Shown here: positions 44,608 to 53,583 of the stretch, in pieces | Numbering within the stretch: the stretch's first letter is position 1 | Layout of the letters: each line of letters starts with the position of its first letter | Assembly (NCBI RefSeq): GCF_963676275.1 | Contig: NZ_OY781091.1 | Span: forward strand, 1,776,775 to 1,840,774 | Direction: 5' to 3' | Length of the DNA stretch: 64,000 nucleotides | From: an uncultured Cohaesibacter sp. | GTDB lineage: Bacteria; Pseudomonadota; Alphaproteobacteria; Rhizobiales; Cohaesibacteraceae | Notes under the pieces: model-generated | Told to the model about the DNA's origin: nothing | What the model saw: only the letters and a program-made list of their open reading frames with translations | The model's database searches: none | Made by a program: the position numbers and the translations under genes

Positions 44608-45086
44608 GCGGACCGTCCTCTGACCAGACATTTGAATTTGTGCGCTTGTCGGATTTGCCCGAGATGATCGAGGCATGTGCGCAGATGAATGACACCGAAT
44701 GGGGTGATGGCTCTGACGACTCGCGGGAAATGCGCCGCGCAGCTTTCCGTCGGCTGGCACTTGCGGCGGAGGAGGAAGACGCCATCCTCTGTCTGGCGGG
44801 CAATGGGGATCTGGCGGGAATGGCGCTGCTGATCGAAAATGACTTGCCCGAATTTCCCGATCTGGGGCCTTGGCTTGCAAGCCTGATTGTCGCCCCGGCT
44901 TACAGAAAGCAGGGCCTGTCCGGTCGCCTGATTGGGGAGGTGGAAAATCTTGCGCGTGAATTCGGCCATGAGGCCTTGTTCATCTATACAAGGTCGCCGC
45001 AACCCTATCATTCCAACGGCTATCAGGATGTTGAACAGCATCATGTAGATGATGCGCTCTTCCATATTCTGGGCAAGGCGCTCTGA
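44604..45086 (+). CDS. GNAT-family N-acetyltransferase
   Basis: A 160-residue acetyltransferase. The acetyl-CoA loop follows the beta4 strand as LIVAPAYRKQGLSGRLIGEVENLA, and the C-terminal YHSNGYQDVEQ strand is typical of small-molecule GNATs. The ATG at 44604 overlaps the LOG gene stop by four bases, indicating a two-gene operon. The substrate is unknown. A convergent hairpin follows at 45128. Confidence 0.88.
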   Translation: MSGPSSDQTFEFVRLSDLPEMIEACAQMNDTEWGDGSDDSREMRRAAFRRLALAAEEEDAILCLAGNGDLAGMALLIENDLPEFPDLGPWLASLIVAPAYRKQGLSGRLIGEVENLAREFGHEALFIYTRSPQPYHSNGYQDVEQHHVDDALFHILGKAL

Positions 45087-45127
45087 AAGGCCGCTTGCCA
45101 AGGCGCGGCTGCAAAGGGGGATATAGA

Positions 45128-45158
45128 CAAGGCCCTGTCTCAAATGGGCAGGGCCTTG
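45128..45158. terminator. Hairpin between convergent genes
   Basis: CAAGGCCCTG and CAGGGCCTTG form a 10-base stem between the acetyltransferase and haloacid-dehalogenase genes. No T-run on either side, so termination is plausible but not certain. Confidence 0.5.
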
Positions 45159-45204
45159 AATGATGGTCTCGTATCGTTGCCTGAAAATCAGGCCTTGCTG
45201 AATA

Positions 45205-45876
45205 TCAGAGTGTCAGCAGGCCCTTGAGATCCTTGAACTGGGCTACCGGGGAAAGATCGCGATATTCGTCCAGATCGCCGGTCCGGTTGATCCAGACAGT
45301 GCGGAAGCCGTAGGCGGTGGCGCCAGCCACATCCCAGCGGTTGGACGACTGGAAGGAAATGGCTTCCGGGAAGCAGCGGAAGGCTGTCATAGCCAGATCA
45401 TAGACCGCCGATTTCGTCTTGTAGCTCTGCACCTCGTCCGCACTCAGAATGTGATCGAAAAGCGAGCCGAGGCCGTTCTTCTCTACGGCAGCTTCCAGCA
45501 TATTGCGTGTGCCATTGGAAAGAATGGCCAGCTGCGCATCGCGATTCTTCAATTCTTCCAGAACCGTACGGACATCCTCAAAGGCATCGGCTTCATGATA
45601 GGTATCCAGTAGCGCCTGACGCAGGGAGCGATCGCAATCGGGGAACCGCTCATAGGCAAAATCAAGCGCTCTTTCGGTAAGTGTCCAGAAATCCACGTAA
45701 CGACCAGTCAGCGCCCGAACCCAGCTATATTCAAGCTGTTTGGAGCGCCAGATTTCGGAAAAATGAGCGGCATTGGGACCGAGTTTGTCCGAATGGCGAC
45801 GCACGGCAGCATGCACATCAAAAAGGGTTCCATATGCATCAAATACGTAGATTGAGCATGAGTCTGAACCAGCCAT
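45205..45876 (-). CDS. Haloacid dehalogenase type II
   Basis: A 223-residue HAD hydrolase of the L-2-haloacid dehalogenase group. Nucleophile Asp13 is in VFDAYGTLFD, motif II Ser in AILSNGTRNML, motif III Lys in VQSYKTKSAVYDLA, and the type II signature SSNRWDVAGATAYGFRTVWINR is present. Length matches. It would replace a halogen on short 2-haloacids with hydroxyl, a detoxifying step; some family members have other activities. AAGGAG is 7 bases before the ATG at 45876. Confidence 0.9.
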   Translation of the reverse strand: MAGSDSCSIYVFDAYGTLFDVHAAVRRHSDKLGPNAAHFSEIWRSKQLEYSWVRALTGRYVDFWTLTERALDFAYERFPDCDRSLRQALLDTYHEADAFEDVRTVLEELKNRDAQLAILSNGTRNMLEAAVEKNGLGSLFDHILSADEVQSYKTKSAVYDLAMTAFRCFPEAISFQSSNRWDVAGATAYGFRTVWINRTGDLDEYRDLSPVAQFKDLKGLLTL

Positions 45877-46327
45877 GCCTTTTTCTCCTTAGAAATATCT
45901 CTTGGATAGCTTGGATAGGCCGCGAATGATCTTCGCGAAGTATCGCAAATCCTGCGAATGAAGTGAGGCCTATAATTTGCATAAGCTTTACGAGAATGCA
46001 ATGTGTGATCAATGGATAAGTTTCAGTGAAATAGGGAAGAATCCCATCAATTTTTTAAATGAAACGCATCGCTTTTTGCAAAAATCGAGTGTATAAGAAT
46101 GAACCTCATCTATTTGAACTCCTTTCAAGGAATAGCTTGACCTTGGCGCGCAGAATGGTTTCCATCTAGCCATCACAGTCATCTTGCTTCCAGCCTTCTT
46201 GAGACCGGTTCATTCAGCCCAAATCAAATGAGACAGTTTGCCTCACGAGACTTTTCTCTCAGATTGCTGGTTTTCCGGTAAGGATATGGGAAGCGTGCGA
46301 GAGGAATAAAAAACAAGGAATATTGCA
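45877..46327. other. Divergent intergenic region
   Basis: Between the leftward dehalogenase and the rightward aminotransferase. AT-rich, with no supported gene, and expected to hold both promoters. No clear operator seen. Confidence 0.45.
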
Positions 46328-47185
46328 ATGGCAGAATACTCACAAACATGGACTTGGTACAAAGGCGAATGGCTTGAAGGCAACCCGGCAATCATGGGCC
46401 CGCGTTCTCATGCATTCTGGCAGGGATCGACCGTATTTGACGGTGCCCGTTATTTCGAAGGTGTCATGCCCGATCTTGATCGCCACTGCGACCGTATCAA
46501 TCGCTCTTGCGAAACCCTTGCCATGAAGCCGACCATGAAAGCTGGTGAAATCATGGAACTGGCCGCAGAAGGCTGCCAGAAGTTTGGCGGCAAGGCGGTT
46601 TATATTCGTCCCACCTATTGGGGCGTTGGCAGTCTCAATTCCGTTATCAATGTTGACCCTGATGACATTGAATTCTGCCTGACCCTGTTTGATGCGCCGA
46701 TGCCGGATCCAAACAACGGCATGAAAGTCACCACGACCAAGTTCCGTCGTCCAACTCTGGAAACCATGCCGACCAATGCCAAGGCGTCCGGTCTCTACAT
46801 CAACAATGCGCGTTGTTTGAAAGAAGCCATGGCCAAAGGCTTTGATAATGCCATCGTTTGCGACATGCTGGGCAATGTTGCGGAACTGGCAACTGCCAAC
46901 TTCTTCATCGTCAAGGATGGTATCGTCAAGACCTCCGTGCCAAACGGCAGCTTCCTCAATGGCATCACGCGCCAGCGGACCATCCAGCTGCTGCGCGACG
47001 CTGGAGAAACCGTTGTCGAATGCACGCTGACTCTTGATGATTGCCGTCAGGCGGATGAAATGTTCTCCACTGGTAACTATTCCAAGGTCGTGCCGATTTT
47101 CGCCTTTGACGAACGCGAATATGATCATGGCCCGATTGCCAAGAAAGCCCGCGAGCTTTATTGGGAATTTGCCTTCAAGAAATAA
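46328..47185 (+). CDS. Class IV aminotransferase, branched-chain type
   Basis: A 285-residue fold-type IV PLP aminotransferase. The N-terminal WQGSTVFDGARYFEG, the GVGSLN region, LETMPTNAKASGLYINN with the PLP lysine, and AELATANFFIVKDG are typical of the IlvE-like group, which transfers amino groups to Leu/Ile/Val keto acids. It differs from the D-amino-acid aminotransferase at 9717, so the two enzymes of the same fold probably have separate roles. The length is shorter than E. coli IlvE by about 25 residues. AAGGA lies about 9 bases before the ATG at 46328. A terminator follows. Confidence 0.85.
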   Translation: MAEYSQTWTWYKGEWLEGNPAIMGPRSHAFWQGSTVFDGARYFEGVMPDLDRHCDRINRSCETLAMKPTMKAGEIMELAAEGCQKFGGKAVYIRPTYWGVGSLNSVINVDPDDIEFCLTLFDAPMPDPNNGMKVTTTKFRRPTLETMPTNAKASGLYINNARCLKEAMAKGFDNAIVCDMLGNVAELATANFFIVKDGIVKTSVPNGSFLNGITRQRTIQLLRDAGETVVECTLTLDDCRQADEMFSTGNYSKVVPIFAFDEREYDHGPIAKKARELYWEFAFKK

Positions 47186-47219
47186 TCCGGTGGGATTCAT
47201 CCACAAATGAGTCTGATCA

Positions 47220-47253
47220 AAAGGAGAGGGCGCAAGCTCTCTCCTTTAATTTT
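47220..47253 (+). terminator. Terminator of the class IV aminotransferase gene
   Basis: AAAGGAGAG and CTCTCCTTT pair across a 9-base loop, followed by AATTTT, 35 bases after the stop. The rest of 47254-47508 holds no supported gene. Confidence 0.8.
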
Positions 47254-47508
47254 GCGTTAAGTCTTTGGTTTGATATCAGAGCATGGATTGCAGGTTGCCC
47301 TGCTTTTGACATTTTGCAAGTTTACCTAGTAATGGTGGAGAGAAGATGCCTATTGAGGATTGCGCCTTGACGAAATTCTGGACAGTTCGGTTTCCCTCTG
47401 GAGGACTGGAACGTCTAGGCGTATATGTGAAATATGTGCATCAAGGTCCAGAAATGTGATTGTGATCCTATTTTGCGTCTCAGCCACGAAATCACCGCCA
47501 GGAGCAAA

Positions 47509-48006
47509 ATGATGAAAAGCAAACGACCCTTATCGTTTCTGATTGTTGCAAGCCTGTCGATTGGGTTGGTGCTGCCAGTTCTTGATGTTGCCAACGCCTT
47601 TCAGCCCCCGGGGGCACCGGGAGGGCCTGCGCCTTCCATGCCGGAAGATCCGGCCGCATCAATGTCTCCGATGCTGACAGATCCCGGTTTCATGATGGCG
47701 GCGTCCTCGCGTCCATCCAAACCAGTGACCACCGGCAATGCCCACAATATTCGCCCCAATCCGACACCCTCCAAATGCCTGATGCTCGCAAGGGAAATAG
47801 GAGCGTCGCGGGTCTGGTGGGGGCGCCATGTCGGAGCCAAGGAGATCGATGACAACGATCTTCTCTTCTCCTTCGGGCCACGCCGGGTCGAGTTTGATGA
47901 TATTGGCTGTTTCCGAACCAAGAAAGACTGCCAGAATTGGCTCTATTGGAAACGCACCGAATATCCGATCTTCGCCTCTATCAGCCCTTGCCGAAGAGGG
48001 CTCTGA
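47509..48006 (+). CDS. Secreted Cys-containing hypothetical protein
   Basis: A 165-residue protein with a signal peptide (MMKSKRPLSFLIVASLSIGLVLPVLDVANA), a Pro/Ala/Ser-rich linker to about residue 85, and a compact C-terminal domain with four Cys (SKCLML, DIGCFRTKKDCQNW, SISPCRRG) and many Trp/Arg. The pattern suggests a disulphide-bonded periplasmic or secreted domain. No family recognised. AGGAG is 5 bases before the ATG at 47509 (a second ATG follows immediately). It shares a terminator with sodB. Confidence 0.7.
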   Translation: MMKSKRPLSFLIVASLSIGLVLPVLDVANAFQPPGAPGGPAPSMPEDPAASMSPMLTDPGFMMAASSRPSKPVTTGNAHNIRPNPTPSKCLMLAREIGASRVWWGRHVGAKEIDDNDLLFSFGPRRVEFDDIGCFRTKKDCQNWLYWKRTEYPIFASISPCRRGL

Positions 48007-48100
48007 CTGTCTGCCATCTGGCCAGCAAAGGTGCTGTCTGATGATTGCAACAGCAAGACTTGCACAGCGCTCCAGACTTGAAGCTTGATCAGAAGACAAA

Positions 48101-48136
48101 AAGAAAACCCCATCTCATCGAGATGGGGTTTCTTTT
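48101..48136. terminator. Bidirectional terminator
   Basis: AAACCCCATCTC-ATC-GAGATGGGGTTT with T-rich ends on both strands, between the secreted-protein gene and the convergent sodB. Confidence 0.92.
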
Positions 48137-48189
48137 GCTCGCTTGTTTGACGTGATAAGCGGTAACAACCACGCCTCTCGCAAGATTGA

Positions 48190-48789
48190 TCAGGAAGCGG
48201 CTTCCAGAAGCTCAGCCACATATTCCCAGTTGACCAGATTGTCGAACCAGCTTTCCAGATATTTCGGGCGGGCATTGCGATAGTCGATATAGTAAGAATG
48301 CTCCCACACGTCGCAGCCCAGAAGAGGCACGCCGCCATGAACCAGCGGGTTTTCGCCATTCGGGGTCTTGGTGACAACCAGCTTGCCGTCAACCAGCGCC
48401 AGCCATGCCCAGCCGGAACCAAACTGCGTGATGCCCGCATTGATGAAATCGGTGCGGAACTTGTCCATACCACCAAGGTCAGCATCAATTTTCGCAGCAA
48501 GCGCACCCGGAACGCTGCCTTGCTTGGCAACAGGCTTCATCCATTTCCAGAAATGCAGGTGGTTGTAATGCTGTGCTGCGTTGTTGAACAGGCCGGCATT
48601 CTTGCCGAAGCTTTCTTTCACCACGTCTTCGAGGCTTTTGCCTTCAAGGCCGGAGTCTTTGAGAAGATTGTTGCCATTGGTGACATAGGCGAGATGATGC
48701 TTGTCATGATGGTATTCCAACGTCTCTGCAGACATGAAATCGCCCAGTGCGTCATAGGCATATGGAAGTTCGGGAAGTTCAAAAGCCAT
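48190..48789 (-). CDS. sodB: Iron superoxide dismutase
   Basis: A 199-residue Fe/Mn-family superoxide dismutase that turns superoxide into peroxide and oxygen. Metal ligands are His27, His77 (in AAQHYNHLHFW), Asp160 and His164 (GCDVWEHSYYIDY). Gln73 in the first half, and Gly at the position where Mn enzymes have Gln (FGSGWAWL), indicate the iron type. GGAGA precedes the ATG at 48789; an in-frame upstream start at 48855 would add 22 unneeded residues. Cytoplasmic. Confidence 0.94.
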   Translation of the reverse strand: MAFELPELPYAYDALGDFMSAETLEYHHDKHHLAYVTNGNNLLKDSGLEGKSLEDVVKESFGKNAGLFNNAAQHYNHLHFWKWMKPVAKQGSVPGALAAKIDADLGGMDKFRTDFINAGITQFGSGWAWLALVDGKLVVTKTPNGENPLVHGGVPLLGCDVWEHSYYIDYRNARPKYLESWFDNLVNWEYVAELLEAAS

Positions 48790-48988
48790 TGAAAAATCTC
48801 CATTTAAAAGAAAGGCACCGGCGGAAAAAGTCGGCGAATAATTGATCTGCATCAAAAATAATGATTGTTGCTCCTTCCCACAAGGGTAGGCTTCAATCTT
48901 TTTTTTAAAATGCTTCTAAATTCACAAGCTTTCCGAATTTCGATGCCGAAAACCCCATTTCCGACTGATTCAAAAATCTATCATTTTC

Positions 48989-50080
48989 TCAATCAATGCG
49001 CGAGAAAGCCTTTTGTTCCATGCCGAACAGGGAAACGAGCTTCTCTTCGAAAATCTTGGGTGAAAAATCTTCTTCCCTGATGCGCTCGAAACAGGCTTTC
49101 TTGATTCTTTCGATCTGGGGGCGATCTTCCAGCAATTCCTGAAGCTTGACCGCGAGCAGAAAGGCGTCGCCAATCGGCACCAGCGGGGCGACCATGCCTC
49201 CCTTCAGAATATCCATCGGACCGCTGGCGCAGGTGGAAACGCAGGCAATTCCCGCATCCATCATCTGGCACAGGGCAAAAGAATAGGGGGCATTCGTCGC
49301 TGCCAGACAATAGATGTCGAAAGCCTCGGCCATTTCGCCAGCATCCATCGGACCGATAAAATCCACGAAAGGTGCGATTTGGTCAGAAAGCTCCTTGAGC
49401 TCATGCTCCATCGGGCCTTGCCCGGCAATGATGAATTTGACATCCGGGCTGCTCTGATGCAGCAACTGGGCAGCATGAATGAAGGTGCCAAGGCCATCGC
49501 CTTCCAGAAAGGGACCACTTGCACCAATGGTAAGCGGGGCTTTCTCATCCTCGGGCAGAGGGGCAATCTCGCTAAACTGGCATTCATAGGGATGGGGCAT
49601 CACATCCACCGGAATGTTGCCCTCAAACAGATGATCGGCTTCTTCGGCAATGCTGGATGTGAGGGTCACCAGCCGCTGCGCATGCTTGAAACCGGCTAGA
49701 TTGTCATCATGGCAGACGCCGATAACCTTGCGCGCGATCTGGCCCAGCCCGCGGCAGGCAAATGCCTCATGACTGAGGGCAAAATCAAACCGGAACCGTC
49801 GCGTGGCCGTAAGGATGGGCCAAAGCTGCGGTGTCCGCGTCAGAAGCTTGCGGGCAAAGTCCGACATGGGATACATGCGATAGCCCATGGAGCGCGCTTC
49901 CTCGGCAAAGGGCGAGCCATTTGGCGCCATGATGGTCATGTCAAAGCAATTGCTGTGGGTGAGATGATGCAGATAGATGTCATAGGCTTCCAGAATGGCC
50001 CCATCCTTGACCTCAGGCGCGAAAAACAGCAGGGTTTTGCGCGGCTGCTCGAAAGTGACGTGACTATCCATCGTCTGCAT
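48989..50080 (-). CDS. Family 4-like glycosyltransferase
   Basis: A 363-residue GT-B-fold protein. The N-terminal half has a Rossmann-like start (KTLLFFAPEVKDGAILEAYDIYL). The C-terminal half carries IGASGPFLEGDGLGTFIHAA, VKFIIAGQGPMEHEL and the acidic nucleotide-sugar region DIYCLAATNAPYSFALCQMMDAGIACVST. These fit retaining family 4 transferases acting on lipids or polysaccharide. Several starts are possible; ATG 50080 has GGAGA 9 bases upstream, and 50107 is the main alternative. Sugar and acceptor unknown. No polysaccharide cluster nearby. Confidence 0.82.
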   Translation of the reverse strand: MQTMDSHVTFEQPRKTLLFFAPEVKDGAILEAYDIYLHHLTHSNCFDMTIMAPNGSPFAEEARSMGYRMYPMSDFARKLLTRTPQLWPILTATRRFRFDFALSHEAFACRGLGQIARKVIGVCHDDNLAGFKHAQRLVTLTSSIAEEADHLFEGNIPVDVMPHPYECQFSEIAPLPEDEKAPLTIGASGPFLEGDGLGTFIHAAQLLHQSSPDVKFIIAGQGPMEHELKELSDQIAPFVDFIGPMDAGEMAEAFDIYCLAATNAPYSFALCQMMDAGIACVSTCASGPMDILKGGMVAPLVPIGDAFLLAVKLQELLEDRPQIERIKKACFERIREEDFSPKIFEEKLVSLFGMEQKAFSRID

Positions 50081-50397
50081 TTCTAAAAGTCTCCGGTGGT
50101 CATTCATTTGCAGAGTTGACAAGGAAATCACAAATCTTGCAACCCGCACCACCCTTTGAGTCTATGACAGAAATCCCGACGCACTGCAACAATGGGGGAC
50201 CGCGAAGAGGAAAGCAGTGCCATAATGGTTTGGAAAACCCAAGATGGCTTGATTTCCGGCCAGTGATTGGCCAAAAGGGAAGGGCCTGAAGCAAGACGCA
50301 AACCAGAGCTTCTACATCTGCGAAAAAGCCCTATTCAGGCGGCATTTGCAGTTATCCCTCCAAGATCCCGCTATTCATCCAAAAAGAAGACAAAATC
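50081..50397. other. Divergent intergenic region
   Basis: Between the glycosyltransferase and D-aminopeptidase genes, with both promoters expected here. No gene or operator seen. Confidence 0.45.
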
Positions 50398-51912
50398 ATG
50401 ACCATTGTTCCAAATTGGCAAGCAGCCGAACATGTCGCAAAAGAAATCAGCAAGGCCTGGGGGGCAAAAGAGCCCGGTGGTGTCATCCTTGTTTTCGATG
50501 CAAAAGGCGATCAGCTCTCCATTGCTGCCGGACTGGAGAATCTGAACACGGGAAAAGCCTTTTCTGACCGGACTGTGGGGCGATTTGCTTCCATCACCAA
50601 ACATCTTTTCTGTTCGCTGCTGCTTCGGCATCTCGATCTGGTCGGCCTTGATGACAGGCTGGGCAAACATCTGCCCGAGCTTTCCGAGCCGGTGGCGAGC
50701 GTGACCGTCGAGCAGGCGCTTGATATGAGCGGCGGCTTGCCGGACATGCGCGAATGCCTCAGTCTGCTGGGATTGTCGGTCTATACCGACACCAGCGAAG
50801 AGGCCAACCACGATTTCATGGCCCGCCAGACCCGTCTCAATTTCAAGGCGGGAACGGAAGTATCCTATTCCAACACAGGCTATCGTCTGGTCGAGATTAT
50901 CCTCAAGCGCAAGGGCATTCTGCTTCGCGACTATTTGCGCAACAGCCTGAATGATGAACTGGGAACCAATTTCGATGCGCCCCATGTCTGGGCCGAGCCG
51001 GTCACTGATCTTTGCCCCGGCTATTGGTTCGATGGCGAGCGCTGGTTGCAGTCTGCCGCTGGCTTGCAGATTTCCGCATCGGGTAGCGTGACCACCTCCG
51101 CCAGTTCCATGAGCAAATGGCTGCGTGCCCTGATGGCAGGTGAAGGCAAGTGGGCTGGCATTCTGGATCAGCTTTCCGCAGCGCGAGACTTGCAAAATGG
51201 CACCAGAACCGGCTATGGCCTTGGCATCACAGACACAATTCTGGGCAATCGCACACTGATCGGCCATGGAGGCAGCCATCCCGGCTATAAGGCCTATATC
51301 ATGATGGATCGTGCAAGCGGTACCGGCACCGTGTTTCTCTCCAACCGCGATGATGTCGATTCTCGTGGCACCGCTTCGCAAGTCATGGCCGCGCTGTTGG
51401 ATCTGCCCATGCCCAAGCTGGCGTCAGGGCGCATTCCGGACGGTGTTTATGTTGCCGATGAAGGGCCTTTCTGGCTGGATATTGCTGGCAGCACCGCAAC
51501 ATGGATGGATGATGCCTGTTCCCTTTATGAAGAGGGTGCAAACAGGGTATCGACGCGCTCGGCTACCTCTGAGCTTGATCTTGAATGGAATGGTGAGGCG
51601 CTGGTGGGAAGCGTTGGCTATGTGCCCCGTCGCCTGTCACCCGCTCAGCCGGAAGCTGTTGCCACTACCCTTGATGGCATGTGGCGCAGCGATGAGGGTG
51701 CCGTGCTGGAAATCGGCAATGGCGCGCTGACGATCGGCGCCGGGCCTGTTCGCCAGACAGTTGCTTTGCAGTCCCTTGGCGGCGGCCGCTATCTGTTCAC
51801 TCTGGTTGACAGTCTTTGGACCAAGCGTGTCTGTCTCAATATTCTGGATGAGAACCGCTTCGAATTGGCGCTTTCGCGCGCCCGGATGATTGAATATCGG
51901 CGCATGAGCTAA
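50398..51912 (+). CDS. D-aminopeptidase (DAP), serine hydrolase of the penicillin-recognising fold
   Basis: A 504-residue protein resembling the D-aminopeptidase of Ochrobactrum anthropi in length and plan. The N-terminal 330 residues form the class C beta-lactamase-like domain with Ser65-x-x-Lys68 (FASITKHLF), Tyr157-Ser-Asn (EVSYSNTGYRL) and His290-Gly-Gly (GHGGSHPGYK). The C-terminal 170 residues are two beta-barrel domains (IPDGVYVADEGPFWLDI and LDGMWRSDEGAVLEIGN) ending IEYRRMS, as in that enzyme. It would release N-terminal D-residues such as D-Ala. No signal peptide, so cytoplasmic. Relates in theme to the D-aminotransferase at 9717. Confidence 0.87.
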   Translation: MTIVPNWQAAEHVAKEISKAWGAKEPGGVILVFDAKGDQLSIAAGLENLNTGKAFSDRTVGRFASITKHLFCSLLLRHLDLVGLDDRLGKHLPELSEPVASVTVEQALDMSGGLPDMRECLSLLGLSVYTDTSEEANHDFMARQTRLNFKAGTEVSYSNTGYRLVEIILKRKGILLRDYLRNSLNDELGTNFDAPHVWAEPVTDLCPGYWFDGERWLQSAAGLQISASGSVTTSASSMSKWLRALMAGEGKWAGILDQLSAARDLQNGTRTGYGLGITDTILGNRTLIGHGGSHPGYKAYIMMDRASGTGTVFLSNRDDVDSRGTASQVMAALLDLPMPKLASGRIPDGVYVADEGPFWLDIAGSTATWMDDACSLYEEGANRVSTRSATSELDLEWNGEALVGSVGYVPRRLSPAQPEAVATTLDGMWRSDEGAVLEIGNGALTIGAGPVRQTVALQSLGGGRYLFTLVDSLWTKRVCLNILDENRFELALSRARMIEYRRMS

Positions 51913-52317
51913 GATTTATTGCAATTTTGGCAGGCGGGGATCTAATTCTCGCCTGTTACATTCTGGTTTTAACGCAAATTGCTTTTCCCAACTAAGTCTA
52001 TCTTGTCTTGAAATGCAAAAATCCGCGAGATTCTGGCGTTTTTGTTTCTGAAGATTGCCAGTCTCAAGAATTTTTCAGTAGAATCTCACTTTCCCTGAAG
52101 TTTTAAACCTATGTGAACTTTGCTCTCCTATAAGAAGAGCAAAGCGCTAGAATGAAGATTAAAACCAGCAAGAAACAAATTGATTTAGTTTTCCAAGAAG
52201 AATGGCGGAAATCGGTATTTTCTACAAGGAATGTGCTTGAGTTTCTGTTCAAGATTTTGATCTTCAGCCCTAGATGGCGACATTGATTGCACTTACGCAT
52301 TCCGAAGGAGACAGGAC
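51913..52317. other. Intergenic region with weak hairpin
   Basis: CAGGCG (51931) and CGCCTG (51950) can pair, followed by a TTACATTCTGGTTTT stretch: a possible weak terminator for the D-aminopeptidase gene. Otherwise AT-rich with no supported gene. Confidence 0.4.
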
Positions 52318-53451
52318 GTGCCTCTCAGCAAGGACTTCGAAATCCAAGCCCACGACGAGTTTGATTTCTTAGGAACCGACTATCGCGCCCTATTCGATAC
52401 AAGTAATGCCACTATATTTCAAAAGCCCCAATGGCTTGATCTGCTCTATTCGCGGCTGGTTCCTACCACCGATGCGAGGCCGCTGATCCTGTCGGTGCGC
52501 GACAAGAATGATGGCCGGCTCTGTCTTCTCCTGCCGCTTCTGCGCACATCCTATCTGGGCCTGTCCTGCGTTGAACCTGCCGATCTGGGGGCTGCGGACT
52601 ATAATGCCATCATCTATGATCCCGCCTCGACAGAGAGATTGCTCAGTGACGATCGGTTGAGCGACGTGATCATTGGCCTGCTCAAGCCCTGTCAGTTGAT
52701 CTTCTTTCGCAAGATGCAGGGTGACGATGCCGTTTTGGCGCATGTTCTGGGCCAGAAAAAGGACCAGACACGGGGCCAGACGCGGGGCAAGGTGAAGACG
52801 GGGGACATGGTTTCCTCCGGCCATGACATGGCAATCTGGGCTCCCTATGAGGATTGGCGGCAGGAAATCCTGTCCAACAAGCTCAGAACGCGCCTGCGGC
52901 AAAAGCACAAGAAGCTCGTCAAGTTTGGTGATGTTTCCCTCAGGATCTGCACTGAAGAAAATGACATCAGAACGGTGATGCGCGCCTTGCAGGAGCAGCG
53001 GCGTGAACGCTATCCTGACGATTTGTTTCTTGAAGAGCGCTATTTCGACTTCTATTGCGCGGTTGCGCTGGAGGGTGTTGAAACCGGTCTGTCAGAGCTG
53101 TCGGCCTTGTATGTCGGCGACGAGATTGTCGGCATCGAGCTGGGCTTCATTCATGATCATTGCTATCATTTCATCCTCTCGGGCATGCAGGGCGGGCAAT
53201 ATTACAAATTGTCGCCGGGCCTGCATCTGATCGACTATATTCTCGCCCATCGTGTTGAACTGGGAGATACGCGGATCGATTTCACCATCGGTGATGAAGA
53301 CTATAAGGCCAGCTTCGGTGCAAAGGCGACCCAATTGCGCCTCATGGCGCGCCCGATGTCGCTGTTCGGCTCATTGGCGCTCAAGGCCTATATGCAGGGC
53401 GGGCCAGTCAAGGCCTTTGCCAAGCGCATCGTCTCGATGACAAAGCGCTGA
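52318..53451 (+). CDS. CelD/FemAB-like GNAT acetyltransferase domain protein
   Basis: A 377-residue protein of the BioF2-like/CelD family. It has two GNAT-like halves; the C-terminal half (about residues 180-350) shows SALYVGDEIVGIELGFIHDHCYHFILSGM and GLHLIDYILAHR followed by the DFTIGDEDYKASFGA signature. Members lie near exopolysaccharide or cellulose genes and are thought to acylate sugars or lipids. Start is GTG 52318 with AAGGAG 8 bases upstream. No signal peptide. The substrate is unknown. A bidirectional terminator follows. Confidence 0.8.
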   Translation: MPLSKDFEIQAHDEFDFLGTDYRALFDTSNATIFQKPQWLDLLYSRLVPTTDARPLILSVRDKNDGRLCLLLPLLRTSYLGLSCVEPADLGAADYNAIIYDPASTERLLSDDRLSDVIIGLLKPCQLIFFRKMQGDDAVLAHVLGQKKDQTRGQTRGKVKTGDMVSSGHDMAIWAPYEDWRQEILSNKLRTRLRQKHKKLVKFGDVSLRICTEENDIRTVMRALQEQRRERYPDDLFLEERYFDFYCAVALEGVETGLSELSALYVGDEIVGIELGFIHDHCYHFILSGMQGGQYYKLSPGLHLIDYILAHRVELGDTRIDFTIGDEDYKASFGAKATQLRLMARPMSLFGSLALKAYMQGGPVKAFAKRIVSMTKR

Positions 53452-53516
53452 TTGCTCAAATAAAGATTAGCAAGGCTGTCACTCTTCGCCTGTCAAACAA
53501 TGCCAATGCATAAACA

Positions 53517-53555
53517 AAGACCGCCTGTCAGAAAACTGACGGCGGTCTTGTTTTT
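53517..53555. terminator. Terminator shared by two convergent genes
   Basis: AAGACCGCC and GGCGGTCTT with an inner TCAG-AAAA-CTGA stem, followed by TTTTT on the plus strand and T-rich sequence on the minus strand. It lies between the CelD-like gene and ptrB. Confidence 0.9.
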
Positions 53556-53583
53556 CATGCCTCAAAAGGCCAGACATCGACGC

